Shown piece after piece: positions 23,740 to 37,671 of a stretch of 64,000 nucleotides of DNA; the first letter of the stretch is position 1; the number at the start of each line of letters is the position of its first letter. Location of the stretch: positions 8,954-72,953 of the forward strand of contig SZWC01003899.1 in the NCBI GenBank assembly GCA_023375785.1, read 5' to 3'. Source of the stretch: Penium margaritaceum (taxonomy: Eukaryota > Streptophyta > Zygnematophyceae > Desmidiales > Peniaceae). Both the position numbers and the translations under genes were made by a program. The notes beneath the pieces were generated by a model. The model had not been told where the DNA came from. It did not search any database and was given only the letters and a program-made list of their open reading frames with translations.

Positions 23740-26200
23740 TAACTAGTGTTTCTAACACATTGTTTCCCCTTCAGACCATATGTGACTCGTGTTATGCGTT
23801 TTCAACGTCGACCACACACTGTGAAATTCTCTTGGTCATGGTTAGTGACATATGCCTACTTTGGTTTGTCACTGTACATGGTTACCATGCCGTGTCACTA
23901 CGTATCAAAGGTGTTTGTGCTTTCTAGTTGATAGCTAGTGTTCCCGAACCATTGTTACCCCCTCTGAATATCTGTTTCTCGTGTTGTGAGTTGTCAACAT
24001 TGACCACATGACATGAAATTCTTTGGTCATGGTCAGTGACATATGCATACTTTGGTTGGTCACTGTGCATTGTAGCCAGACTATGCCACTGCATGTTGAA
24101 GGTATGTGTACTTGCTAGTCGATAACTAGTATTTAGAAACCATTATCTTCCACTCTGACCATTTGTGACTCGTGTTTTGAGTTGTCAGAGTTTACCACAC
24201 ATAGTGACATTCTTTGGTCATGGTCGGTGACATATGGTTGGTCATCGTGCATAGTATCCACACCGTGCCAGAACCTACTGAAGGTCATTGTGCCTTCTAG
24301 TTGATACCTGGTGTTCCGAAATAATTGTTTCCCCCTCTGACTATTTGTGACTTGGATTATGAGTTATCGACGTTGACCATACACAGCGGATTCTTTGGTC
24401 AAAGGCAGTACATGTGCCTACTTTGGTCGGTCATTGTGCATGGTAGCCACACCGTGCTACTACTGATTGAAGGTCGTTGTACGTGCTAGTTGAGAACTGA
24501 TATTCCCCGACCATTGTTTCCCCCTCTGACCGTTTGTGACTCATGTTATGGTTGGTGAACGTTCACCACCCACATTGAAACTCTTTGGTCATGGTCTGTG
24601 ACATATGCCTAGTTTGGTTGTTTGGTGTGCATAGTAGCCACACCGTGCCACTGCGTATAGAAGGTTTTTGTCTTTTCTAGTCCATGCACAGGGTTCCCAA
24701 ACCAGTTTCTCCCTGTGACCATTCGTGACTCGTGTTATGAGTTGTCAACGTTGACCACACATAGTGGACTTCTTCCGTCATAGTCAGTGATGTATTCATC
24801 CTTTGGTTGGTCATTGTGCACGCTAGCCACACCGTGCCACTACTTGTTGAAGTTCTTCATACTTGCTAGTTGATAACTAGTGTTCCCAACGCATTGTTTC
24901 CCCATCTGACCATTCATGACTCGTGTGATGAGTTTTCAACGTTGACCACCCATATTGAAATTCTTTTGTCATGGTTAATGACAAATGCCTAGTTTGGTTT
25001 GTCACTGTACGTGGTTTCCACGCCGTGTCACTACGCATTGAAGGTCTTTGTGCTTTCTAGATGATAGCTAGTGTTCCCAATCCATTGTTACCCCCCTCTT
25101 ACTATCATTGACTCGTGTTGTGAGTTGTCAACGCTGACCACATGAAGTGAAATTCGTTGGTCATGGTCAGTGACATATGCATACTTTGGTTGTTCACTGC
25201 GCATGGTAGCCTTGCTGTGCCACTACATATTAAAGGTATTTGTACTTGCTAGTGGATAACTAATATTCATAAACCATTATCTTCCACCATGACCATTTGT
25301 GACTCGTGTTATGAGTTGTCAAAGTTTACCACACTTAGTGACGTTATTTGATCATGGTCAGTGACATATGCATGCTTTGGTTGGTCCATGTGCATCGTAG
25401 CCACACTATGCCACTACATATTGAAGGTATTTGTACTTGCTAGTCGACAACTAGTATGCACAAACGATTATCTTCCACCCTGACCATTTGTGACTCGTGT
25501 TATGAGTTGTCAAAGTTTACCATACTTAGTGACATTATTTGGTCATGGTCATTGACATATGCCTACTTTCGTTGGTCATCATGCATGGTATCCACACCGT
25601 ACCACAACGTATTGAAGCTCCTTGTGCTTGCTATTTGGTACTTTGTGTTCCCAAACCATTGTTTCCCTCTCTGACCATTTGTGACTCGTATTATGAGTTG
25701 TGAATGTTGACCGCACACAGCGGATGTCTTTGGTCAAAGGCAGTACATATGCCTACTTTGGTCGGTCATTGTGCATGGTAGCCACACCGTGCTACTTCTG
25801 ACCGAAGGTCGTTGTACTTGCTAGTTGAGAACTGATATTCCCATAGCATTGTTTCCTCCCCTGACCGTTTGTGACTCGTGTTATGGTTGGTTGACGTTGA
25901 CCACCCATATTGAAATTCTCTTGTCATTATCAGTGACATATGCCTAGTTTGGGTCTTGGTGTGCATGTTAGCCACACCGCGCCACAACGTATTGAAGTTA
26001 TTTGTCCTTTCTAGTCGATACATACGATTCCCAAACCATTGTCTCTCCCTCTGACTATTTGTGCCTCGTGTTATGAGTTGTCAATGTTGACCACACATAG
26101 TGGACTTCTTCGGTCAAAGTCAGTGACGTATGCAACCTTTGGTTGGTCACTGTGCATGCTAGCCACACCGTGCCACTACTTGTTGAAAATCTTTCTACTT
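23740..26200 (+). repeat. Segmental repeat block, first copy (3.62-kb offset)
   Basis: The block matches about 27360-29820 at a constant offset of about 3620 bp, sharing private variants such as tagt[c]gacaactagtatgcac-type changes near 25450 and 29070 and the unusual gtaccacaacg and catgcatgg words near 25600 and 29220. It is about 19 monomers of offset, more than a 12-mer, so it records a larger array duplication. Edges are approximate. Confidence 0.7.
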
Positions 26201-27359
26201 GCTAGTTGATAACTAAGGTTCCCAACCTATGGTTTCCCCCACTGACCATTTGTGACTTGTGTTATATGAGTTTTCAACGTTGACCACACACTGTGAAATC
26301 CGTTTGGTCATGGTTAGTGACATATGCCTACTTTGCTTTGTCCCTGTACATGGTTACCACACAGTGTTACTACGCATCGAAGTTCGTTGTGCTTTCTAGC
26401 TGATAGCTAGTGTTCCCAAACCGTTGTTAGCCCCTCTGAATATCTGTGACTTGTGTTGTGAGTTGTGAGCATTGACCACAGAAGCGAAATTCTTTGGTCA
26501 TGGTCATTGACATATGCATACTTTGGTTGGTCATTGTGCATTGTAGCCACACTGTGCCACTACATATTGAAGGTATTTGTACATGCTACTCGATAACTAG
26601 TATTTAGAAACCATCTTCGTCCCCCCTGATGATTTGTGTCTCGTGTCATGGGTTGTCAAAGTTTACCATACTTAGTGACATTATTTGGTCATGGACATTG
26701 ACATATGCCTACTTTCGTTGGTCATCGTGCATGGTATCCACACCGTGTCACAACGTATTGAAGCTCCTTGTGTTTGCTATTTGATACTTGGTGTTCCCAA
26801 ACCATTGTTTCCCCCTGTGACCATTTGTGACTAGTATTATGAGTTGTCAACGTTGACCACACACAGCGGATTTCTTTGGGCAAAGGCAGTAGATATGCCT
26901 ACTTCGGTCGGTTATTGTGCATGGCAGCCACACCGTGCTACTACTGACTGAAGGTCGTTGTACTTGCTAGTTGAAAACTGATATTCACATGGCCTTGTTT
27001 CCTTCCCTGACCGTTTGTGACTCCTGTTATGGTTGGTCAACGTTGACCACGCATACTGAAATTCTCTCGTCATGATCAGTGACATATGCCTAGTTTGGTT
27101 GTTTGGTGTGCATATCAGCCACACCGTGCCACTACGTATTGAAGTTCTTTGCCCTTTCTAGTCAATACATAGGGTTCCCAAAACCATTGTCTCTCCCTCT
27201 GACCATTTGTGACTCATTTTATGAGTTGTCAATGTTGACCACACATAGTGGATTTCTTTGGTCATAGTCAGTGATGTATGCACCCTTTGGTTGGTCACCG
27301 TGTACGCTAGCCATACTGTGCCACTGCTTGTTGAAGGTCTTTGTACTTGCTATTTGATA

Positions 27360-29820
27360 ACTTGTGTTCCCAACATATTGTTTCCCCCTCAGACCATTTG
27401 TGACTCGTGTTATGCATTTTCAACGTTGACCACACACTGTGAAATTCGTTTGGTCATGGTTAGTGACATATGCCTACTTTGGTTTGTCACTGTACATGGT
27501 TACCACGCCGTGTCTCTAAGTATCGAAGGTCGTTGTGCTTTCTAGTTGATAGCCAGTGTTTCCAAACCATTGTTACCCCCTCTGAATATCTGTGACTCGT
27601 GTTGTGAGTTGCCAACATTGACCACATGAAGTGAAATTCTTTGGTCATGGTCAGTGACATATGCATACTTTGGTTGGTCACTGTGTATTGTAGCCACACT
27701 GTGCCACTGCATGTTGAAGGTATTTGTACTTGCTAGTCGATGATTAGTATTTAGAAACCATTATCTTCCACTCTGACCATTTGTGACTCGTGTTATGAGT
27801 TTTCAAAGTTTACCACACATGGTGACATTCTTTGGTCATGGTCAGTGACATATGGTTGGTCATCGTGCATGGTATCCACACCGTACCACAACCTGTTGAA
27901 GGTCATTGTGCCTCCTAGTTGATACCTGGTGTTCCCAAACAATTGTTTCCCCCTCTGACTATTTGTGACTCGTATAATGAGTTGTCGACGTTGACCATAC
28001 ACAGCGGGTTCTTTGGTCAAAGGCGGTACATGTGCCTACTTTGGTCGGTCATTGTACATGGTAGCCACACCGTGCTACTACTGATTGAAGGTCGTTGTAC
28101 CTGCTAGTTGAGAACGGATATTCCCCGACCATTGTTTCCCCCTCTGACCGTTTGTGACTCATGTTATGGTTGGTGAAAGTTCACCACCCATATTGAAACT
28201 CTTTGGTCATGGTCTGTGACATATGCCTAGTTTGGTTGTTTGGTGTGCATAGTAGCCACACCGTGCCACTGCGTATTGAAGTTATTTTTCCTTTCTAGTC
28301 CATGCATAGGGTTTCCAAACCATTGTCTCTCCTTGTGACCATTCGTGACTCGTGTTATGAGTTGTCAATGTTGACCACACATAGTGGACTTCTTCCGTCA
28401 TAGTCAGTGACGTATCCATCCTTTGGTTGGTCATTGTGCACGCTAGCCACACCGTGCCACTACTTGTTGAAGTTCTTCATACTTGCTAGTTGATAACTAG
28501 TGTTCCCAACGCATTGTCTCCCCATCTGACCATTTATGACTCGTGTGATGAGTTTTCAACGTTGACCACCCATATTGAAATTCTTTTGTCATGGTTAGTG
28601 ACACATGCCTAGTTTGGTTTGTCACTGTACATGGTTACCACGCCGTGTCACTACTTATTGAAGGTCTTTGTGCTTTCTAGTTGATAGCTAGTGTTCCCAA
28701 TCCATTGTTACCCCCCTCTGACTATCAGTGACTCGTGTTGTGAGTTGTCAACGCTGACCACATGAAGTGAAATTCGTTGGTCATGGTCAGTGACATATGC
28801 ATACTTTGGTTGTTCACTGCGCATGGTAGCCATGCTATGCCACTACATATTAAAGGTATTTGTACTTGCTAGTGGATAACTAATATTCATAAACCATTAT
28901 CTTCCACCATGACCATTTGTGACTCGTGTTATGAGTTGTCAAAGATTACCACACTTAGTGACGTTATTTGATCATGGTCAGTGACATATGCATACTTTGG
29001 TTGGTCACTGTGCATCGTAGCCACACTGTGCCACTACATAATGAAGGTATTTGTACTTGCTAGTCGTCAACTACTATGCACAAATGATTATCTTCCACCT
29101 TGACCATTTGTGACTCGTGTTATGAGTTGTCAAAGTTTACCATACTTAGTGACATTATTTGGTCATGGTCATTGACATATGCCTACTTTCGTTGGTCATC
29201 ATGCATGGTATCCACACCGTACCACAACGTATTGAAGCTCCTTGTACTTGCTATTTGGTACTTTGTGTTCCCAAACCATTGTTTCCCTCTCTGACCATTT
29301 GTGACTCGTATTATGAGTTGTGAACGTTGACCACACACAGCGGATGTCTTTGGTCAAAGGCAGTACATATGCCTACTTTGGTCGGTCATTGTGCATGGTA
29401 GCCACACCGTGCTACTTCTGACTGAAGGTCATTGTACTTGCTAGTTGAGAACTGATATTCCCATAGCATTGTTTCCTCCCCTGACCGTTTGTGACTCGTG
29501 TTATGGTTGGTCGACGTTGACCACCCATATTGAAATTCTCTTGTCATTATCAGTGACATATGCCGAGTTTGGGTGTTTGGTGTGCATGTTAGCCACACCG
29601 CGCCACAACGTATTGAAGTTAATTGTCCTTTCTAGTCAATACATAGGTTTGTTTCCCAAACCATTGTCTCGCCCTCTGACTATTTGTGCCTCGTGTTATG
29701 AGTTGTCAATGTTGACCACACATAGTGGACTTCTTCGGTCATAGTCAGTGACGTATGCATCCTTTGGTTGGTCACTGTGCACGCTAGCCACATCGTGCCA
29801 CTACTTGTTGAAAATCTTTC
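27360..29820 (+). repeat. Segmental repeat block, second copy (3.62-kb offset)
   Basis: Partner of the block at about 23740-26200. The left part of this copy is also shared with about 32130-32900 at an offset of 4.77 kb, so duplications of different periods overlap here. Differences are scattered substitutions and small indels. Edges are approximate. Confidence 0.68.
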
Positions 29821-32800
29821 TACTTGCTAGTTGATAACTAGTGTTCCCAACCCATGGTTTCCTCCACTGACCATTTGTGACTTGTGTTATGCGTTTTCAA
29901 CGTTGACCAGACGCTGTGAAATCCGTTTGGTCATGGTTTGTGACATATTCCTACTTTGGTTTGGCACTGTACATGGTTGCCACGCTGTGTCATTACTTAT
30001 TGAAGGTCTTTGTGCTTTCTTGTTGTCAGCTAGTGTTCCCAAACCATTGTTAGCCCCCTCTGACTATCTGTGACTCGTGTTGTGAGTTGTAACTGTTGAC
30101 CACATGAAGTGAAATTCTTTGTTCATGGTCGATGACATATGCATACTTTGGTTGGTCACTGTGCATTGTAGCCACACTGTGCCACTACATATTGAAGGTA
30201 TTTCTACTTGCTAGTGGATAACTAGTATTCACAAATGACTATATTCCACCCTAACCATTTGTGACTCGTGTTATGAGTTGTCAAAGTTTACCACACTTAG
30301 TGACATTATTTGGTTATGGTCATTGACATATGCCTACTTTGGTTGGTCATCGCGCATGGTATCCACACCGTGCCACAATGTATTGAAGCTGCTTGTGCTT
30401 GCTATTTGACACTTGGTGTTCCCAAACCATTGTCTCCCCCTCTGACCATTCGTGACTCGTATTATGAGCTGTCAACGTTGACCACACACAGCGGATTTCT
30501 TTGGTCAAAGGCAGTACATATGCCTACTTTGGTCAGTCATTGTGCATAGTACCCACACCGTGCTACTACTGACTAAAGGTCGTTGTACTTGCTAGTTGAG
30601 AACTGATATTCCCATAGCATTGTTTCCTCCCCTGATCGTTTGTGACTCGTGATATGGTTGGTCAACGTAAACCACCCATATTGAAATTCTCTGGTCATGG
30701 TCAGTGACATATGCCTAGTATGGTTGTTTGGTGCGCACATTGGCCACACCGTGCCCCTACGTATTGAAGTTCTTTGCACTTTCTAGTGGATACATAGGGT
30801 TCCCAAACCATTGTCTCTCCCTCTGACCATTTGTGGCTGGTGTCATGAGTTGTCAATGTTGACCACACATAGTGGACTTCTTCGGTCATAGTCATTGACG
30901 TATGCATCCTTTGGTTTGTCACTGTGCACGCTAGCCATACCGTGCCACTACTTGTTGAAAATATTTCTACCTGCTAGTTGATAACTAAGGTTCCCAACCC
31001 ATGGTTTCCCCCACTGACCATTTGTGACTTGTGTTATGAGTTTTCAACGTTGACCACACAGTGTGAAATCCGTTTGGTCATGGTTTGTGACATATGCCTA
31101 CTTTGGTTTGTCCCTGTACATGGTTACCACGCCGTGATACTATGTATCGAAGGTTGTTGTGCTTTATAGCTGATAGCTAGTGTTCCCAAACCGTTGTTAG
31201 CTCCTCTGAATATCTGTGACTCGTGTTGTGAGTTGTCAGCATTGACCACGGAAGTGAAATTCTTTGGTCATGCTCATTGACATATGCATACTTTGGTTGG
31301 TCATTGTGCATTGTAGCCACACTGTGCCACTACATATTGAAGGTATTTGTACATGCTACTCGATAACTAGTATTTAGAAACCATCTTCGTCCACCCTGAC
31401 GATTTGTGACTCGTGTCATGGGTTCTCAAAGTTTACCATACTTAGTGACATTATTTGGTCATGGACATTGACATATGCCTACTTTCGTTGGTCATCGTGC
31501 ATGGTATCCACACCGTGCCACAACGTATTGAAGCTCCTTGTGCTTGCTATTTGATACTTGTTGTTCCCAAACCATTCTTTCCCCCTGTGACCATTTGTGA
31601 CTCCTATTATGAGTTGTCAACGTTGACCACACACAGCGGATTTCTTTGGTCAAAGGCAGTAGATATGCCTTAATGGGTCCGTCATTGTGCATGGCAGCCA
31701 CACCGTGCTACTAGTAACTGAAGGTCGTTGTACTTGCTAGTTGAAAACTGATATTCACATGGCCTTGTTTCCTTCCCTGACAGTTTGTGACTTCTGTTAT
31801 GGTTGGTCAACGTTGACCACGCATATTGAAATTCTCTGGTCATGATCAGTGACATATGCCTAGTTTGGTTGTTTGCTGTGCATATCAGCCACACCGTGCC
31901 ACTACGTATTGAAGTTCTTTGCCCTTTCTAGCCGATACATAGGGTTCCCAAGACCATTGTCTCTCCCTATGAGCATTTGTGACTCGTGTTATGAGTTGTC
32001 AATATTGACCACACATAGTGGACTTCTTTGGTTATACTCGGTGACGTATGCACCCTTTTGTTGGTCACTGTGTACGCTAACCATACTGTACCACTGCTTG
32101 TTGAAGGTCTTTGTACTTGCTATTTGATAACTTGTGTTCCCAACATATTGTTTACCCCTCAGACCATTTGTGACTCGTGTTATGTGTTTTCAACGTTGAC
32201 CACACACTGTGAAATTCGTTTGGTCATGGTTAGTGACATATGCCTACTTTGGTTTGTCACTGTACATGGTTACCACGCCGTGTCACTAAGTATCGAAGGT
32301 CTTTGTGCTTTCTAGTTGATAGCCAGTGTTTCCAAACCATTGTTACCCCCTCTGAATATCTGTGACTCGTGTTGTGAGTTGCCAACATTAACCACATGAA
32401 GTGAAATTCTTTGGTCATGGTCAGTGACATATGCATACTTTGGTTGGTCACTGTGCATTGTAGCCACACTGTGCCACTGCATGTTGAAGGTATTTGTTCT
32501 TGCTAGTCAATGATTAGTATTTTGAAACGATTATCTTCCACTTCGACCATTTGTGACTCGTGTTATGATTTTTCAAAGTTTACCACACATGGTGACATTC
32601 TTTGGTCATGGTCAGTGACATATGGTTGGTCATCGTGCATGGTATCCACACCGTGCCACAACCTGTTGAAAGTCATTGTACTTCCTAGTTGATACCTGGT
32701 GTTCCCAAAAAATTGTTTCCCCCTCTGACTATTTGTGACTCGTATTATGAGTTGTCGACGTTGACCATACACAGCGGATTCTTTGGTCAAAGGCGGTACA

Positions 32801-34078
32801 TGTGCCTACTTTGGTCGGTCATTGTGCATGGTAGCCATACCATGCTACTACTGATTGAAGGGTGTTGTACTTGCTAGTTGAGAACTGATATTCCCGGACC
32901 ATTGTTTCCCCCTCTGACCGTTTGTGACTCGTGTTATGGTTGGTGAGCGTTGACCACCCATATTGAAGTTCTTTGGTCATGGTCAGTGACATATGCCTAG
33001 TTTGGTTGTTTGGTGTGCATAGTAGCCACACCGTGCCACTACGTATTGAAGTTATTTTTCCTTTCTAGTCCATGCATAGGGTTCCCAACCCATTGTGTCT
33101 CCCTCTGACAATTCGTGACTCGTGTTATGAGTTGTCAATGTTGACCACACATAGTGGACTTCTTCCGTCATAGTCAGTGACGTATTCATCATTTGGTTGG
33201 TCACTGTGCACACTAGCCACACCGTGCCACTACTTGTTGAAGTTATTCGTACTTGCTAGTTGATAACTAGTGTTCCCAACACATTGTTTACCCCTCTGAC
33301 CATTTGTGACTCGTGTGATGAGTTTTCAATGTTGACCACCCATATTGAAATTCTTTGGTCATGGATAGTAACATATGCCTAGTTTGGTTTGTCACTATAC
33401 GTGGTTACCACGCCGTGTCACTGCGTATTGAAGGTCTTTGTGCTTTCTTGTTGATAGCTAGTGTTCCCAAACCATAGTTACCCCCCTCTGACTATCAGTG
33501 ACTTGTGTTGTGAGTTGTCAACGCTGACCACATGAAGTGAAATTCGTTGGTCATGGTCAGTGACATATGCATACTTTGGTTGGTCACTGCGCATGGTAGC
33601 CATGCTGTGCCACTGCATATTGAATGTATTTGTACTTGCTAGTCGATAACTAGTATTCACAAACCATTATCTTCCACCCTGACCATGTGTGACTCGTGTT
33701 ATGAGTGGTCAAAGTTTACCACACTTAGTGACATTATTTGGTCATGGTCAGTGACATATGCCTACTTTGGTTGGTCATCGTGTATGGTATCCACACCGTG
33801 CCACAACGTATTGAAGGTCCTTGTGCTTGCTAGTTGATACCTCGTGTTCCCAAACCATTGTCTTCCCCTCTGACCATTTGTGACTCCTATTATGAGTTGT
33901 CAACGCTGACCACAACCAGCGGATTTCTTTGGTCAAAGGTAGTTCATATGCCTTGTTTGGTCAGTCATTGTGCATGGTAGCCACACCGTGCTTATACTGA
34001 TTGAAGGTTGCTGTACTTGCTATTTGAGAACTTATATTCACAGAGCATTGTTTCCCCCTCTGGCCGTTTGTGACTCGT

Positions 34079-34086
34079 GTTATGGT
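34079..34086. repeat. Target-site duplication GTTATGGT, left copy
   Basis: This 8-bp word is repeated at 34543-34550 on the other side of the inserted element. Empty B-type monomers read cgtgttatggttggtg here, with the word once. Confidence 0.85.
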
Positions 34087-34542
34087 CCATGTTGACTTTC
34101 GGAAGTCGATGTCGATGGCCAAGTCGGAAGTCGAAAGTCGGAAGTCGGCTCCTGATGAGCCAAGTCGGAAGTCTGTTTTCCTCCAACTGGTTAGGAGGCT
34201 CATTATTGTGTGCCAAGTACTGCGTCTCAAGTACACTAAAGTAAAAAAAATTATATACTTGTCTTTCAACACTTGATGGATTGCATATATAACATGTATA
34301 TGATGTCATAGAAAGCCATTTGTAAACAAAATGTAGCTGCATGAGGTGTTTATGTACATCTCAAGTTTGAACATTCATAACTTCCTCCAAACGTAACAGA
34401 ATTTAGCGATTTAAGATGCGTTGGAACCGGCAACTCATGATCTATGTTCCACTGCCAATATCCAAGTCGACCTTAAGTCGACTTTGACCGACTCTCCGAC
34501 TTAGACTCTTACCCCAAAAGTCGGAAGTCGAAGTCAACATGG
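34087..34542. mobile_element. 456-bp non-autonomous DNA transposon (MITE-like, 8-bp duplication)
   Basis: The insert has inverted ends: it begins CCATGTTGACTT and ends AAGTCAACATGG, a perfect 12-bp inverted pair. It is flanked by an 8-bp direct repeat GTTATGGT, and removing it restores a normal B monomer, so both edges are exact. Inside each end are several copies of AAGTCGGAAGTCG-like motifs, which look like subterminal transposase-binding repeats, and the middle is AT-rich. No frame resembles a transposase, so mobility would need an enzyme supplied in trans. Eight-base duplications are typical of the hAT superfamily, but the inverted ends do not have the commonest hAT form, so the superfamily is left open. 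Only one copy is in the window, so it entered after local satellite amplification. Confidence 0.85.
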
Positions 34543-37500
34543 GTTATGGTTGGTGAATGTTGACCACCCATGTTGAAATTCTTTCATCATGGTCGGTGAC
34601 ATATGCCTAGTTTGGTTGTTTGGTGTGCATATTAGCCACACCGTGCCACTACGTGCTGAAATTCTTTGTCCTTTCTAGTCGATACGTATGGTCCCCAAAC
34701 CATTGTCTCTCCCTCTGACCATTTGTGACTCGTGTTATGAGTTGTCAATGTTGACCATACATAGTGGACTTCTTCGGTCATATTCAGTGACGTGTGCATC
34801 CATTGGTTGGTCACTGTTCACGCTAGCCACACCGTGCCACTACTTTGAAAATCTTTGTACTTGCTAGTTGATAACTAGTGTTCCCAATCCATGGTTTCCC
34901 TCACTGACCATTTGTGACTCGTGTTCTAAGTTTTCAACGTTGACCACACACTGTGAAATCCGTTTGGTCATGGTTTGTGACATTTGCCTACTTTGGTTTG
35001 TCACTGTACATGGTTACCACGCCATGTCATTACGTATCAAAGGGCTTTGTGCTTTCGTTTTTTCAGCTAGTGTTCTCGAACCATTGTTAGCCCCCTCTGA
35101 CTATCTATGACTCGTGTTGTGAGTTGTCAACATTGACAACATTAAGTGAAGTTTTTTGATCATGGTCAGTGACATATGCATACTTTGGTTGGTCACTGTG
35201 CATTGTAGCCACACTGTGCCACTGCATATTTAAGGTATTTGTACTTGCTAGTCGATAACTAGTATTTAGAAACCATTGTCTTCCACTCTGACCATTTGTG
35301 ACTCGTGTTATGTGTTGTCAAAGTTTACCACACATGGTGACATTGTTTGGTCATGGTCAGTGACATATGGTAGGTCATCATGCATGGTATCCACACCGTG
35401 CCACAACGTATTGAAGCTCCTTGTGCTTGCTATTTGATACTTGGTGTTCCCAAACCATTGTTTCCCCCTCTGACCATTTGTGACTCGTATAATGCGTTGT
35501 CAACATTGACCACACACAGCGGATTTCTTTGGTCAAAGGCAGTACATATGCATACTTTGGTCAGTCATTGTGCATGGTAGCCACACCGTGCTACTACTGA
35601 TTGAAGGTCGTTGTACTTGCTAGTTGAGAGCTGATATTCCCGGACCATTGTTTCTCCCTCTGACCGTTTGTGACTCGTGTTATGGTTGGTGAACGGTGAC
35701 CACCCATATTGAAATTCTTTGGTCATGGTCAGTGACATATGCCTGGTTTGGTTGTTTGGTGTGCATAGTAGCCACATTGTGCCACTGCGTATTGAAGTTA
35801 TTTGTCCTTTCTAGTCCATGCATAGGGTTCCCAAACCATTGTCTCTCCCTCTGACCATTCGTGACTCGTGTTATGAGTTATCGATGTTGACCACACATAG
35901 TGGACTTCTTTCGTCATAGTCAGTGACGTATTCATCCTTTGGTTGGTCATTGTGCACGCTAGCCACACCGTGCCACTACTTGTTGAAGTTCTTCATACTT
36001 GCTAGTTGATAACTAGTGTTTCCAACGCAATTGTTTCCCCCTCTGACCATTTGTGACTCTTGTGATGGGGTTTCAACATTAACCACCCATATTGAAATTC
36101 TTTGGTCATGGTTAGTGACATATCCCTAGTTTGGTTTGTCACTGTACGTAGTTACCACGCCGTGTCACTACGTATTGGAGGTCTTTGTGCTTTCTAGTTG
36201 ATAGCTAGTGTTCCCAAACCATTGTTACCCCTCTTTGACTATCAGTGACTCGTGTTGTGAGTTGTCAACGCTAACCACATGAAGTGAAATTCGTTGGTCA
36301 TGGTCAGTGACATATGCCTACTTTGGTTGGTCACTGCGCATGGTAGCCACGCAGTGCCTCTACATATTGAAGGTATTTGTACGTGCTAGTCGATAACTAG
36401 TATTCATAAACCATTATCCTCCACCCTGACCATTTGTGACTCGTTTTATGAGTTGTCAAAGTTTACCACACTTAGTGACATTATTTGGTCATGGTGAGTG
36501 ACATATGCCTAGTTTGGTTGGTCATTGTGCATGGTATGCACACCGTGCCACAACGTATTGAAGGTCCTTGTGCTTGGTAGTTGATACCTGGTGTTCCCAA
36601 ACCATTGTCTCCCCCTCTGACCATTTGGGACTCCTATTATGAGTTGTCAACGCTGACTACACATAGCGGATTTCTTTGGTCAAAGGTAGTACATATGCCT
36701 ACTTTGATCGGTCATAGGGCATGGTAGCCCCACCGTGCTTATACTGATTGAAGGTCGCTGTACTTGCTAGTTGAGAACTGATATTCACAGACCATTGTTT
36801 CCCCCTCTGACTGTTTATGACTCGTGTTATGGTTGGTGAATGTTGACCACCCATACTGACATTCTTTGGTCATGGTCAGTGACATATGCCTAGTTTGGTT
36901 GTCTGGTGTGCATAGTAGCCACACCGTGCCACAATGTATTGAAGTTTTTTGTCCTTTCTAGCCGATACATAGGGTTCCCAAACCATTGTCTCTCCCTCTG
37001 ACCATTTGTGACTCGTGTCATGAGTTGTCAATGTTGACCATACATAGTGGACTTCTTCGGTCATAGTCAGTGACGTATGCAGCCGTTGGTTGGTCACTTT
37101 GCTCGCTAGCCACACCGTGCCAATACTTGTTGAAAATCTGTCTACTTGCTAGTTGATAACTAGTGTTCCCAGCCCATGGTTTCCCCCACTGACCATTTGT
37201 GACTCGTGTTATGAGTTTTCAACGTTGACCACACACTGTGAAAACCGTTTGGTCATGGTTTGCGACATATGCCTACTTTGGTTTGTCACTGTACATGGTT
37301 ACCACGCCGTGTCATTACGTATCAAAGGTCTTTGTGCTTTCTTGTTGACAGCTGGTGTTCTCGAACCATTGTTAGCCCCCTCTGACTATCTGTGACTCGT
37401 GTTGTGAGTTGTCAACATTGACTACATGAAGTGAAATTCTTTGGTCATGGTCTGTTACATATGCATACGTTGGTTGGTCACTGTGTATTGTAGCCACACT

Positions 37501-37671
37501 CTGCCACTGCATATTGAAGGTATTTGTACTTGCTTGTCGATAACTAGTATTTAGAAACCATTTTCTTCCACTCTGACCATTTGTGGCTCGTGTTATGAGT
37601 TGTCAAAGTTTACCACACATGGTGACATTCTTTGGTCATGGTCAGTGACATATGGTTGGTCATCGTACATG

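Larger units (their letters stand above)
21401..34086 (+). repeat. 191-bp satellite array, segment 6
   Basis: About 66 monomers cycle through A-B-C-D-E-F with A and A' versions (A' near 24231, 27851 and 32623). Long blocks inside are near copies of one another: about 23.7-26.2 kb matches about 27.35-29.8 kb at an offset of 3.62 kb, and about 26.4-28.1 kb matches about 31.1-32.9 kb at an offset of 4.77 kb. The segment is cut at 34086 by a small DNA transposon. No gene or RNA is seen in these 12.7 kb. Confidence 0.93.

Noticed and set aside
34087-34542. Solo LTR in place of a DNA transposon
   Set aside because: The ends are a 12-bp inverted repeat without the TG...CA form, and the duplication is 8 bp rather than 5.
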